Assembly: GCF_021245725.1 (NCBI RefSeq)
Contig: NZ_JAJGSX010000032.1
Span: 39,627 to 103,626 of the forward strand
Reading direction: 5' to 3'
Origin: Pseudonocardia sp. TRM90224
GTDB taxonomy: Bacteria; Actinomycetota; Actinomycetes; Mycobacteriales; Pseudonocardiaceae
DNA: 64,000 nucleotides
Shown: positions 53,266-61,790 of the stretch, one piece after another
Layout of the letters: each line of letters opens with the position of its first letter
Position numbering within the stretch: the first letter of the stretch is position 1
Program-made: the position numbers and the translations under genes
Notes under the pieces: model-generated
Databases searched by the model: none
Told to the model about the DNA's origin: nothing
Seen by the model: only the letters and a program-made list of their open reading frames with translations

Positions 53266-54519
53266 TCAGGCCGCCGACCTCGGCACGCCCATGCCCGGGT
53301 CGATCTGGTGCGGGCCGTCCTTGCCCGGCCGGACGTTGAAGTCGAAGATCTCGGTCGGGAGGTAGACCGTCGAGCACGAGTTCGGGATGTCGACCACGCC
53401 CGAGAGCCGGCCCTCGATCGGCGCGGCACCCAGGATCATGTAGGCCTGGATGTCGCTGTAGCCGAACTTCTGCAGGTAGTCGATCGCGTGCAGACAGGCC
53501 CGCTGGTAGCTCAGGTGCGAGTCCAGGTAGCGCTGCTCGCCACCGAGCGTCACCGACGTGCCGGAGAAGGCGAGCCACTCGCTGTACTGCGGATCGGTGC
53601 GGCCGGGCATGAACACCGCGTTCTCGGCGACCCCATAGGTGTCCATGCCGCCCTTGATCAGGTCGACGTGCAGGTCCATGAACCCGCCCATCTCGATCGC
53701 GCCGCAGAACGTGATCTCGCCGTCGCCCTGCGAGAAATGCAGGTCGCCCATCGAGAGCTTCGCGTCGTCGACGAACACGGGGTAGAAGATCCGCGAGCCC
53801 TTGGTGAGGTTCTTGATGTCCTGGTTGCCGCCGTTCTCCCGCGGTGGGGCGGTGCGGGCGGCCTCTCGGGCGACCCGGTCGAACTCGTCGCCCGAGAGGC
53901 TGCCGAGGATCGCCGAATCGGGCAGCGGCGGCAGTGCGAGCGGCGGCACCCGGTTCGGGTCGGTGGCGATGAGCGCACCCTCACGGGCGTTCCACTTCGC
54001 CAACAGGGCCGCCGACGGCGCGGTGCCCATCAGCCCGGGGTGCACGATGCCGGTGAACGCCACGCTCGGCACGTGCCGCGAGGTCGCGACGCCACCGCGG
54101 AAGTCCCAGATCACCTTGTAGGCATCGGGGAACTGCTCGGTGAGGAACCCGCCGCCGTTGCGGGTGGCGAAGACGCCGGTGTAGCCCCAGCCCTGGCCGG
54201 CGAGCGGGCCGGAGTCCTCCTGCGGGATCGGCCCGACGTCGAGGATGTCGACGATCAGCAGGTCACCGGGCTGGGCGCCCTCGACGGCGATCGGGCCGCT
54301 CAGCACGTGGACGCCGGGCAGCGGCGCATTGAGGATGTCGTCGGCGGAGTCGTCGTTGTGGATCGCGCCGTCGAACCACTCGCGGCAGTGCACGCGGAAC
54401 GAGTCACCCGGCTTCACCCGCACGAGCGCCGGGATGTCGGGGTGCCAGCGATTGTGCCCGACGATGCGCTGCTCGGTGAACTTCTTCATCGAATCGAGGG
54501 GGAACACGACCTCGGGCAT
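53266..54519 (-). CDS. fmdA: formamidase
   Basis: 417 residues, acetamidase/formamidase family at full length. MPEVVFPLDSMKKFTEQRIVGHNRWHPDIP, AIHNDDSADDILNAPLPGVHVLSGP, VHPGLMGTAPS and DLHFSQGDGEITFCGAIEMGG are hallmarks. Hydrolyses formamide to formate and ammonia. GAGGAG lies 7 bases before the ATG at 54519. Encoded between fmdB and the AmiS channel. Confidence 0.93.
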   Translation of the reverse strand: MPEVVFPLDSMKKFTEQRIVGHNRWHPDIPALVRVKPGDSFRVHCREWFDGAIHNDDSADDILNAPLPGVHVLSGPIAVEGAQPGDLLIVDILDVGPIPQEDSGPLAGQGWGYTGVFATRNGGGFLTEQFPDAYKVIWDFRGGVATSRHVPSVAFTGIVHPGLMGTAPSAALLAKWNAREGALIATDPNRVPPLALPPLPDSAILGSLSGDEFDRVAREAARTAPPRENGGNQDIKNLTKGSRIFYPVFVDDAKLSMGDLHFSQGDGEITFCGAIEMGGFMDLHVDLIKGGMDTYGVAENAVFMPGRTDPQYSEWLAFSGTSVTLGGEQRYLDSHLSYQRACLHAIDYLQKFGYSDIQAYMILGAAPIEGRLSGVVDIPNSCSTVYLPTEIFDFNVRPGKDGPHQIDPGMGVPRSAA

Positions 54520-54617
54520 GGCGAACTCCTCATCTGGGAACAGCACGAATCGACGCCCGCTGCGGGGCGAGGACCGGGTCGGGAACGTTCCGAGGGCCGA
54601 TGTGCCGGCCCGGGTCG

Positions 54618-54899
54618 TCAGGGGCGCGGCAGCCTGGCGGTGCGGGGATCCGGTCGGCGCCCGCGGGTGCGCGGCTCCGTCGGGATGGAGGAGACGACGG
54701 GCGGCTCGAAGCGCGAGGCCTCGGTCCGGTCGAGCACGGCCATGCGCCCGCGGTCGGCGAGTCCCAGCATCGGCGCGGTGATCATCCGTGCGGACGGCCC
54801 GCCGCAGGCCGGGCAGTCGATCGTCTCGGGCGCCGTGCCGATCGGACGGCGGACGTCGACAGGACCGTCCGCACCACACCTGTAGGTGTACGTCGCCAT
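54618..54899 (-). CDS. FmdB-like zinc-ribbon protein
   Basis: 93 residues. Starts MATYTYRCGADG and has CPAC at 29-32, the FmdB regulatory-protein pattern. Only three of the usual four metal cysteines are present (Cys8, Cys29, Cys32): the first knuckle reads CGAD where CxxC is normal. The C-terminus is Pro/Arg-rich and disordered. First gene after a near-consensus promoter, followed by formamidase. Confidence 0.8.
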   Translation of the reverse strand: MATYTYRCGADGPVDVRRPIGTAPETIDCPACGGPSARMITAPMLGLADRGRMAVLDRTEASRFEPPVVSSIPTEPRTRGRRPDPRTARLPRP

Positions 54900-54931
54900 C
54901 TGACACCCCTCAGAGGAAATATTTTCTTAGG

Positions 54932-54960
54932 AAAGTACTCGGGGGTACCTTGGGTGTCAA
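54932..54960 (-). promoter_or_regulatory. near-consensus promoter of the fmdB-fmdA-amiS unit
   Basis: On the minus strand, -35 TTGACA (54960-54955), 17-base spacer, -10 TACTTT (54937-54932). The fmdB start is 33 bases downstream. An AT-rich imperfect palindrome (GAAATATTTTC, 54916-54926) follows, unusual in this GC-rich genome and a candidate regulator site. Confidence 0.7.
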
Positions 54961-54963
54961 CGG

Positions 54964-56061
54964 TCACAGCTGCTGGATGACGTCCCAGAACAGCCCGTCG
55001 GCCGCGGCGAGGAAAACCCGTTGCCGCAAGTGCCGGTCGCGCAGCTCGACGGTGCCGCGCGGGGACTCGTAGGACAGGCCCTCCGCGACGGCCGTCATCG
55101 GGCGCACAGCGACGGAGCCGGCGCGGCGCATGAGCTCGGTGAGCAGCCGAACACCCTCGTAGCACGACTCGCCGAGGCTGTTGAGAACCGGCGCGTCCGG
55201 GCCGAACCGGCGGAAGTAGGTGGAGGCGAAATCCAGCCCGGACGTCGTGGCGAGGTCCTCGAAGTAGCCGGCCGACGTCATCAGCCCGCGCGTGTTGTAG
55301 GCACCAGAGGCGAGCAGCACGTTCTCGTCGATCAACGAGCTGAACCGCAGCACGTCGCGGTCCAGGCCGGTGGCACTGAACGCGCGGTTGAACTCGACCG
55401 CGTCATCACCGATGAGCAGCATCAGCACGGCCTCGCAGCCGCTGGCCTCGACGCGGCGCAGCACGCCGGAGAAGTCGACGGTGCCGAGCGGGACGTACAT
55501 CTCGTCGCAGACCGTGCCACCGATCCGCCGCAGGTAGTGGTGCGCTGCTCGGGCGGAGCGGCGGGGCCAGACGTAGTCGTCGCCGACGATCGTCCAGCGC
55601 CGGACGCCGATCGACTCGGCGAACCAGCCCAGCGCCGGACCGAGCTGCAGATCCGGCGTCTCGCCGGTGAGGAACACCCCTGGCCTGCTCTCGCCACCCT
55701 CGTAGAGCGCGGTGTAGGCGTAGGGCACGCGGCCGTCGATCCGGGGCGCGACGACCTCCCGCACGGCCGAGATGTGCCACCCGGTGACGGCCTCGACCGC
55801 GCCCGCCCGGATCAGCGCGTCGACATCCTTGGCGACGATGTCAGGTGCGGCACCGCCGTCGACCGGCACGAGGTTCAGCTCGCGCCCGAGCACACCGCCC
55901 TCGGCGTTGATCTCCTCCATGGCAAGCGCCGCGCAGCTCTCGCAAGAGGGCCCGAAGATGCCGGCCGGGCCCTGCAGCGGGATCACCAGCGCCATGTTGA
56001 GGACATCGCGCCCGCGCAGCGGCGGCACCGTGAGGTGCTTCGGCGTCGCGACCAGAGCCAT
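54964..56061 (-). CDS. AmiC-like amide-binding (receptor-type) protein
   Basis: 365 residues of the periplasmic-binding-protein fold I (branched-chain/amide type): VIPLQGPAGIFGPSCESCAALAMEEINAEGGVLGRELNLVPVDGG and TGWHISAVREVVAPRI. No signal peptide is visible, so it should stay in the cytoplasm, as does AmiC, the amide sensor of Pseudomonas and mycobacterial amidase operons. No AmiR-like antiterminator is present. Divergent from the MarR gene. Senses short amides, by inference. Confidence 0.82.
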   Translation of the reverse strand: MALVATPKHLTVPPLRGRDVLNMALVIPLQGPAGIFGPSCESCAALAMEEINAEGGVLGRELNLVPVDGGAAPDIVAKDVDALIRAGAVEAVTGWHISAVREVVAPRIDGRVPYAYTALYEGGESRPGVFLTGETPDLQLGPALGWFAESIGVRRWTIVGDDYVWPRRSARAAHHYLRRIGGTVCDEMYVPLGTVDFSGVLRRVEASGCEAVLMLLIGDDAVEFNRAFSATGLDRDVLRFSSLIDENVLLASGAYNTRGLMTSAGYFEDLATTSGLDFASTYFRRFGPDAPVLNSLGESCYEGVRLLTELMRRAGSVAVRPMTAVAEGLSYESPRGTVELRDRHLRQRVFLAAADGLFWDVIQQL

Positions 56062-56125
56062 GGCGACACGCTAGTCACGCGCCGCACGAATCGAGTTACT
56101 CCAATCGTAGGGATAACATTCGACG

Positions 56126-56605
56126 ATGGCGGCGCCTCCGGACCGAACGACGCTGGTCAGCGACGAGTCCTTGCGCCTGTTGTCCCTGGTGGAGCGCAAG
56201 CTCACCCAGCGCCTCGACGATGCGCTCAAAGCGCACGGTTCAGGGATCGATCAATGGCGGATCCTGGCACTACTCGTCCAGCAGGGCGGCTGCCCGATGA
56301 ACGTGGTGGCCGATCACACGATGATGCTGGCCCCGAAGCTCAGCAAGCTCGTCGACCGGATGGTCTCTGCCAACCTGGTGCTGCGCCGAGCGGATGATCA
56401 GGATCGCCGCCGGGTGCTGATCGTCGCCTCCGAGCGTGGCCGCGCCGCCCTCGCGACGTGGGACGCCGCGTCGGTCGATGTCCAGCAGCAGTTCCAGGCG
56501 ATCCTCGGCCCCGACGCCGGCCTGCTCGACGATCTGTTGCGCAGGCTCGCCGACGGGCTGCGGCCGGACTCGGTCAGCCCGGCCGCCACCCGGGCCGAGG
56601 ACTGA
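56126..56605 (+). CDS. MarR-family regulator
   Basis: 159 residues. Winged helix: DQWRILALLVQQGGCPMNVVADHTMMLAPKLSKLVDRMVSANLVLRRADDQDRRRVLIVASERG. Divergent from the AmiC-like gene, so it probably controls the amide operon, as the MarR-like AmiA does in mycobacterial amidase operons. A TAACAT -10 box 8 bases before the ATG suggests a very short or absent leader. Confidence 0.88.
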   Translation: MAAPPDRTTLVSDESLRLLSLVERKLTQRLDDALKAHGSGIDQWRILALLVQQGGCPMNVVADHTMMLAPKLSKLVDRMVSANLVLRRADDQDRRRVLIVASERGRAALATWDAASVDVQQQFQAILGPDAGLLDDLLRRLADGLRPDSVSPAATRAED

Positions 56606-56861
56606 TCCTGCTCGGCCGCGATCGGATGACCGAACTCGCGCCGTACAGCCGAGCCCGACCCCCAGTCCACCCGGTCCGACCCAAAGGAACTCCGGACGGT
56701 CGCCGTCGCCGTACTGGATCCGAGGCCGGCCACGGCCCCTGCCCGGTCCACTCCCCCGCTTCGGACGACCAACGGCCCCGCGGCGGTCATGCTCGCACTG
56801 AAGCACCCGGACGCCGCTCCGACCCCTGGACCCGTTCAGCGAGCTCGTCGCGGTACTCCCG

Positions 56862-57075
56862 CGGTGTGTCACCACGATCTGACCGGGCAACACCATCTAT
56901 CGCGAGCCCGCCAATGGCGGCCGCCCGCACGCGTTCATCGATTGGGACCTGACCGGGCCCGGTCGCCGCATCGAAGACCTCGGCCACGTGTGCTGGACCT
57001 GGCTTGACCTCGACCCACAGATCACCGACCTCGCGGAAGTAGGGCAACCGGCTAAGGTGGTTCGCATCGGTACGG
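56862..57075 (+). pseudogene. aminoglycoside-phosphotransferase-like fragment
   Basis: CHHDLTG, then after a frameshift near 56895 NTIYREPANGGRPHAFIDWD and LTGPGRRIEDLGHVCWTWLDL, matching the catalytic loop and metal-binding IDWD of APH-family phosphotransferases. N-terminal domain missing. The flanks 56606-56861 and 57076-57170 carry no recognisable gene. Confidence 0.65.
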
Positions 57076-57170
57076 ACTGCCGATGGCGTCGGCATCGAGA
57101 TGAACCGCAAGGTCGTTCGATCATGTCCAGACCGCGCTGAGGTTCATCTCGATGCACGGGCGAGGCGTCG

Positions 57171-57788
57171 TCAGTCGATCTCGTCCATCCGGGCGAGGTA
57201 GCCGGCCACAGCGGCCTTCATCTCGCGGGTCAGCGCGTTGCGCTCCGCGCCGTCGGCCGCGACGACGGGTCCCATCATCGCTTTGACGATCTGGACGGCG
57301 ACCAGTGCCGCCCGTTCCCGGTCCGCTGTGGGAAGCGATGGGGCGCGGACGGCGAGGACGGCCGCGACCCGGCCGATCACGGCGTCCTGCAGCGGGCGGG
57401 TCGCCTCGGCGAGCCTGGCGGGCATGTCGGTGTTGCCGAACAGCGCTTTCCCGCCAGGATTGGCGACGTTGAACGCGACGAGCGGGTCGATCATGCGGTT
57501 AACGAGTTCGACGAGCGGGAGGGACGCCACCGCGTCGGCGTCGAAGGCGGATCCGTGCGCGCTGCGCAGGCCTTCGATCATCCGCGTCGACAGCGCCTCG
57601 GCGATCGCCTCCTTGTTCCAGAAGAACTGGTAGAGCGAGCCGGGTGACATGCCGGCCCGCGCTGCGATCGCGTTGGTCGACGTCGCCTCGTAGCCGTTCT
57701 CGGCGAACAGTGCAAGCGCGGCGTCGAGGATCTCGCTGATCCGCTTCTCACCGCGTGCCTGTCGCCGGACCGGGCGTGCCTCGATCAC
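57171..57788 (-). CDS. TetR-family regulator
   Basis: 205 residues. Helix-turn-helix TSTNAIAARAGMSPGSLYQFFWNKEAIAEAL and a helical effector domain. GTG start with GGAGG directly upstream. Divergent from the MMPL gene across two matching 22-bp palindromes, so it should repress both. Confidence 0.9.
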   Translation of the reverse strand: MIEARPVRRQARGEKRISEILDAALALFAENGYEATSTNAIAARAGMSPGSLYQFFWNKEAIAEALSTRMIEGLRSAHGSAFDADAVASLPLVELVNRMIDPLVAFNVANPGGKALFGNTDMPARLAEATRPLQDAVIGRVAAVLAVRAPSLPTADRERAALVAVQIVKAMMGPVVAADGAERNALTREMKAAVAGYLARMDEID

Positions 57789-57803
57789 GTGACCTCCTTG
57801 ACG

Positions 57804-57855
57804 AATACGAGTCGGTGCTCGTATTTTCGGTCAAACACGGGCATTCGCTCGTGTT
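57804..57855. promoter_or_regulatory. two 22-bp TetR operators
   Basis: Site A, 57804-57825: AATACGAG, 6 bases, CTCGTATT. Site B, 57834-57855: AACACGGG, 6 bases, CTCGTGTT. Same architecture, centres 30 bases apart, filling the TetR/MMPL gap. Confidence 0.8.
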
Positions 57856-57889
57856 TTGGACGGTAGCAGGACCGGGAGCGTTCCCTCGC

Positions 57890-60115
57890 ATGTCACCTCT
57901 GCAGTTGCTGGGCGCCTGTGCGGCGCAGCATCGGCGCACGATCCTGCTCGTCGGGGCGGTGGTGATGGTTCTGTTCGCAGTGGTCGGGGCCGGCGCGCCG
58001 AACGCGCTCGTCCTGAGCCGCTGGGAAGCACCGGGGAGCGAGTCGGTGCAGGTCCAGGATGTGCTGGCGCGCGACTTCGGGACGGGGAAGGCGAACTTCA
58101 TCCTGCTGGTGACGGCCCAGCGGGGATCGGTGGACGACCCCGCGGTCGCGGAGGCCGCCGCCGCGGTCGCTGCTGATCTGCGACGCGACCAGCTGGTGGC
58201 CGACGTGTGGTCCTACTGGTCACGATCGGGCGACCCGACCATGCGCAGCAGGGACGGGGACCAGGCCGTGATCCTCGCCCACCTCACCGGTGACGCCACC
58301 ACCGTTCGCGGCGCGATCCACGACCGGCTGCTGTCGACCTTCACCCGGGGCGAGGCGACGATCTCCGTGCGCGTCGCAGGCTCCGAGCCGATCTCCACGC
58401 AGGTGAGCGAGCTGGCCACGGCCGACTTCCTGCGCGCCGAGCTGCTCATCCTCCCGCTCATCCTCATCCTGCTCGTCGTGTTGTTCCGTCGGGTTCGGCT
58501 GGCTTTGCTGACGCTCGGGGTCGGCCTGTTCTCGGTGTTCGGCACGCTCGCCTCGCTGCGCGGGCTCGCAGCAGTGACCGAGGTGTCGACCTTCGCGGCG
58601 AACATCACGCTGGTCATGGGCATCGGTCTGGGCGTCGATTACAGCTTGTTCGTCATCGCCCGGTTCCGCGAGGAGCTGCTCGCCGGCGCGACGACCGCCG
58701 ACGCGGTCGCCAGCACCGTGCGTGCGGCCGGCCGGACGGTCGTGTTCAGCGGGCTCACCGTCGCGGCATCGCTCTCGGTGATGCTGGTCTTCCCGTTCCC
58801 GTTCTTGCGCTCGTTCGCCTACGCCGGGGTGATCGTCGTGCTCATGGCCGTGATCGGCGCGGTCGTGCTGCTGCCCGCTGCACTGGCGGTGTTGGGCCGG
58901 CGGGCGTTGCGCCGAGGGACACCCGCGCGGTCCGTCGCCGACGAGAGCGGGTTCTGGTACCGATTCGGCGCGCAGGTGATGCGCCGACCGCTGCCGTTCA
59001 TGCTCGCGGGCCTGCTCGTCGTCGCGCTGCTGGCGGCGCCGGTCGCAGGGCTGCGGATCGGGCTGCCCGACGACCGCGTGCTGCCGCCGACCGCATCCAC
59101 CCGCCAGGTGTACGACGACCTGCGGGCAGGCTTCGCGGAGGAGGCCCACGACGCGATCCACATCGTGTCGACGACAGGTACGGGGGCCTCTCACGATGCT
59201 GTCGCCGCCTATGCGGCTCGACTGTCCACCGTGGCGGGCATCGCGCAGGTCAACTCCGGGGCGGGGATCTTCGCGGCGGGGGTCCGGGTGCGCGACACCG
59301 CTGATCCTCGGCGGTACGCGAGTCCGTCCGGGCTTCGACTGGAGGTCGTGCCGACGCGGGACGTGCTGGCCGGAACCGAGGTCGGTGTGCTGGTCGACCA
59401 CGTGCGGGCGGTGCCGGCCCCGTTTGCGGACGCGCGGTTCGGCGGCTTTCCCGCAGAGCTGACCGACCTGCGTGCCGAGCTGCTCGCCCGGGTCCCGGTT
59501 GTCGCGATCCTGATCCTGCTGATCACCTTTGTCGTGTTGCTCGTGATGTCGGGCAGCCTCCTGATCCCGGTCAAGGCGACCGTGCTCAACCTGCTGAGCC
59601 TCGCGGTGATGTTCGGTGTGCTGGTCGCCGGTTTCCAGGACGGTGGGCTGGCGGGCCTGCTCGGATTCACCCCGATCGGCACCCTCGATCCGGCCTTCCC
59701 CATCCTCATGTTCTGCGTCGCCTACGGACTCTCGATGGACTACGAGGTGTTCATGCTCTCCCGCATCAAGGAGCGCTTCGAGGTCACCGGTGACGCCGAC
59801 CGTGCCGTGCTGGAAGGTCTGCAACGCAGCGCCCCACTGGTCACGGCCGCAGCCGGCGTCCTCGCGCTGTCGTTCGCCCTTTACGCCACCGGGCAGGTGA
59901 TGTACCTGCAGATGATCGGCATCGGAACGGCCGTGGCCATCGTCGTGGACGCCACGATCATCAGAGCCGTCCTGGTGCCCTCCTTGATGCGAATGGCCGG
60001 TCGGGCCAACTGGTGGGCGCCCCGGGTGATGCGGCCGCTCCTGGCACGGCTCGACCCCCACCGCGTGGCGCCGGTGGCAGCGCCTGTTCGGCGGACCCCG
60101 CAGACGTCGTGGTGA
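57890..60115 (+). CDS. MMPL/RND-family transporter
   Basis: 741 residues, two repeats of one membrane segment, a large extracytoplasmic loop and five or six more segments (about 25-330 and 360-720). MMPL marks include MGIGLGVDYSLFVIARFREEL and GLSMDYEVFMLSRIKE, whose acidic residues couple to protons. Exports lipids or hydrophobic drugs. The ATG at 57890 follows the operators; the frame is open upstream but non-protein-like. Confidence 0.9.
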   Translation: MSPLQLLGACAAQHRRTILLVGAVVMVLFAVVGAGAPNALVLSRWEAPGSESVQVQDVLARDFGTGKANFILLVTAQRGSVDDPAVAEAAAAVAADLRRDQLVADVWSYWSRSGDPTMRSRDGDQAVILAHLTGDATTVRGAIHDRLLSTFTRGEATISVRVAGSEPISTQVSELATADFLRAELLILPLILILLVVLFRRVRLALLTLGVGLFSVFGTLASLRGLAAVTEVSTFAANITLVMGIGLGVDYSLFVIARFREELLAGATTADAVASTVRAAGRTVVFSGLTVAASLSVMLVFPFPFLRSFAYAGVIVVLMAVIGAVVLLPAALAVLGRRALRRGTPARSVADESGFWYRFGAQVMRRPLPFMLAGLLVVALLAAPVAGLRIGLPDDRVLPPTASTRQVYDDLRAGFAEEAHDAIHIVSTTGTGASHDAVAAYAARLSTVAGIAQVNSGAGIFAAGVRVRDTADPRRYASPSGLRLEVVPTRDVLAGTEVGVLVDHVRAVPAPFADARFGGFPAELTDLRAELLARVPVVAILILLITFVVLLVMSGSLLIPVKATVLNLLSLAVMFGVLVAGFQDGGLAGLLGFTPIGTLDPAFPILMFCVAYGLSMDYEVFMLSRIKERFEVTGDADRAVLEGLQRSAPLVTAAAGVLALSFALYATGQVMYLQMIGIGTAVAIVVDATIIRAVLVPSLMRMAGRANWWAPRVMRPLLARLDPHRVAPVAAPVRRTPQTSW

Positions 60116-60151
60116 CGTCTCACATGGCATGACCCCTGTGAATCGCGCATC

Positions 60152-60562
60152 ATGCTGCGCCTGCTGTCGCGGCCTCGGTGTCCGCGTAGAGCTCACGCGA
60201 TCCGTACACGACGCACTGGACGCGCCGGCCCCGCGCGTGCGGAGCACCTCGGCTCGTTACCCGCCGAGGACCGCCGTGTCGTACAGCGCACGGCAGCGGG
60301 TGGGCCAGTGCTCGCCGATCCGCAGCTCCGGCGTGCAGCATGGCGACTGGCCGCCCGTTACGTCGATCGAATGACTCATTACCGCGGCCTCGTGCTGATC
60401 GGCGGCGGGTTGATCCTCGCAGTCGAGATGACGGCGGCAGTCGTCACTTCAGTCTGGTGGTACTGGCTCGCCGCCGCGTTGCTCTTGCTTATGGTTGCCG
60501 GCTATTTCGGGTCGCTACGGCGCACGCGGTGGCGGGTGGACCTGCTCGCTGGTCGACGCTGA
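60152..60562 (+). CDS. small two-TM hypothetical protein
   Basis: 136 residues from the ATG at 60152 (start uncertain). The part from LPAEDRRVVQRTAAGGPVLADPQLRRAAWRLAARY looks like a conserved actinobacterial soluble segment, followed by two membrane helices (GLVLIGGGLILAVEMTAAVV and WWYWLAAALLLLMVAGYFG). Function unknown. Its end abuts a transposase remnant. Confidence 0.6.
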   Translation: MLRLLSRPRCPRRAHAIRTRRTGRAGPARAEHLGSLPAEDRRVVQRTAAGGPVLADPQLRRAAWRLAARYVDRMTHYRGLVLIGGGLILAVEMTAAVVTSVWWYWLAAALLLLMVAGYFGSLRRTRWRVDLLAGRR

Positions 60563-60690
60563 AGGTCGAACACACCTTCGCCTGGCTGACCGCGCCAGCG
60601 CCGCCTGGCGGGACTACGAAGGCGATTCCGCCGTACCCAAGCGCATGATCCGGACGTCGTGGGCGACGGTGGCATCCGGTCGGGTTCGCT
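60563..60690 (+). pseudogene. IS5-type transposase 3' remnant
   Basis: VEHTFAWLTA in one frame, then RDYEGDSAVPKRMIRTSWATV in another, together match the C-terminus of IS5-group transposases (pattern VERTFAWL...RDYE...MIRWA). One frameshift; no intact gene or end repeats. Confidence 0.6.
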
Positions 60691-60707
60691 CGCGCTACGG
60701 TGCCGTG

Positions 60708-61286
60708 GTGAGCAACTCGTCCGATCCACGGGGTGATGGCGACCGCTCCGCCGACCATCCGCCCGAGGGACGGGACGATGTCAGCTCAACCGCCCCGCAG
60801 CGGGGTCGAGCGGTGCGTCCCCGAACCGTGATCGTGGCGGTGGTCCTTCTCATCGCCGGCGCGCTGCCGTTCCTCGTCTACGGGGCCTACCTCCTGGTGA
60901 CCGCCGTGCCCGTGCCGCCTCGCAAGCCACCCTGGGACGCGTACAGCACGGGGTTCGCACACGACATGGCCGTGCTGATGCGGGTCGTGGTCGTCGTCGT
61001 GATGGGCGCTGCTCTGCTCTACGTCGTGGCCGCGGTGTTCGCTTTCCTCGGGCGCTGGGGTGCCCGGATCGCGCTGACGATCATGACGATCATCTTCACG
61101 CTGCCGCTGTTCTGGGCGATATCGATCGCGGCGTCGCGGACCTCGGGTCTGGTTGTGATCCCCGTCGTGTTACTGGGGCTCTCGGTCGGGGGAACAGTGC
61201 TGCTATTTACACCCGCCGCCGCGCGCTTCATCAACGGTGGACGGCCCCGGCCCCGGCTGCGGGAGTGGGCCACCGGACCGATCTGA
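60708..61286 (+). CDS. hypothetical membrane protein, probably leaderless
   Basis: 192 residues from GTG at 60708. Hydrophilic charged N-terminus (1-45) then four membrane segments (TVIVAVVLLIAGALPFLVYGAYLL, then VLMRVVVVVVMGAALLYVVAAV, IALTIMTIIFTLPLFWAISIA and VIPVVLLGLSVGGTVLLF). Not recognised. A TACGGT -10 box ends 6 bases before the GTG, and no ribosome site is seen, as in leaderless mRNAs. It sits between two IS5-type remnants. Confidence 0.65.
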   Translation: MSNSSDPRGDGDRSADHPPEGRDDVSSTAPQRGRAVRPRTVIVAVVLLIAGALPFLVYGAYLLVTAVPVPPRKPPWDAYSTGFAHDMAVLMRVVVVVVMGAALLYVVAAVFAFLGRWGARIALTIMTIIFTLPLFWAISIAASRTSGLVVIPVVLLGLSVGGTVLLFTPAAARFINGGRPRPRLREWATGPI

Positions 61287-61609
61287 TCCCGCCTCGCGGG
61301 CGTGCGCCCCTTCCTCGCCACGATCCGTCGACGCGGTGACGTGTGAAGATCCGTCCACGCACTCATGTTTGGCAACAGTGCGCCGGCATCTCGGTGCAGG
61401 TCCGCAATGGCGCCGAACCTGCCCGGTTGGGACCTGTCTCGGCACGGCGGCGCCCGTCGTCTTCGCCGATGGCGGGTTCGCCACTGCCTCGTGGACTGGG
61501 CCGGACGATCCTTGCGACCACGCTGCAGATTGCGTGTATGCCCCGCTGACCAGCGCGGGTTCGCCGTGATCCCGCGACGGTGGGCGGTCGGGCGCCTCCT
61601 CGTCCGACT
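61287..61609. other. gene-poor stretch between membrane protein and IS remnant
   Basis: About 320 bases; short open frames on both strands, none with start signals or recognisable sequence. Confidence 0.45.
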
Positions 61610-61745
61610 CACCGTGCACCCGCCGGGACTACGAACGCGACCACGCCCATTCCGTGGCCATGATCCGCTGGGCTGCCATCAACATCATCACCCAGCGGAT
61701 CGCCCGCGGAGGTCCCACCACTCGCCGGCAACGGCGGACATCCAC
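61610..61745 (+). pseudogene. IS5-type transposase C-terminal remnant
   Basis: The frame RDYERDHAHSVAMIRWAAIN, then IITQRIARGGPTTR, is the classic C-terminal end of IS5-group (IS427-like) transposases. Upstream catalytic parts are missing. Different in detail from the remnant at 60563-60690, so not a simple duplication. Confidence 0.65.
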
Positions 61746-61790
61746 CACTATCGGTTGGCCTCCTCAAACACGTTCTCATACGATACTCGT

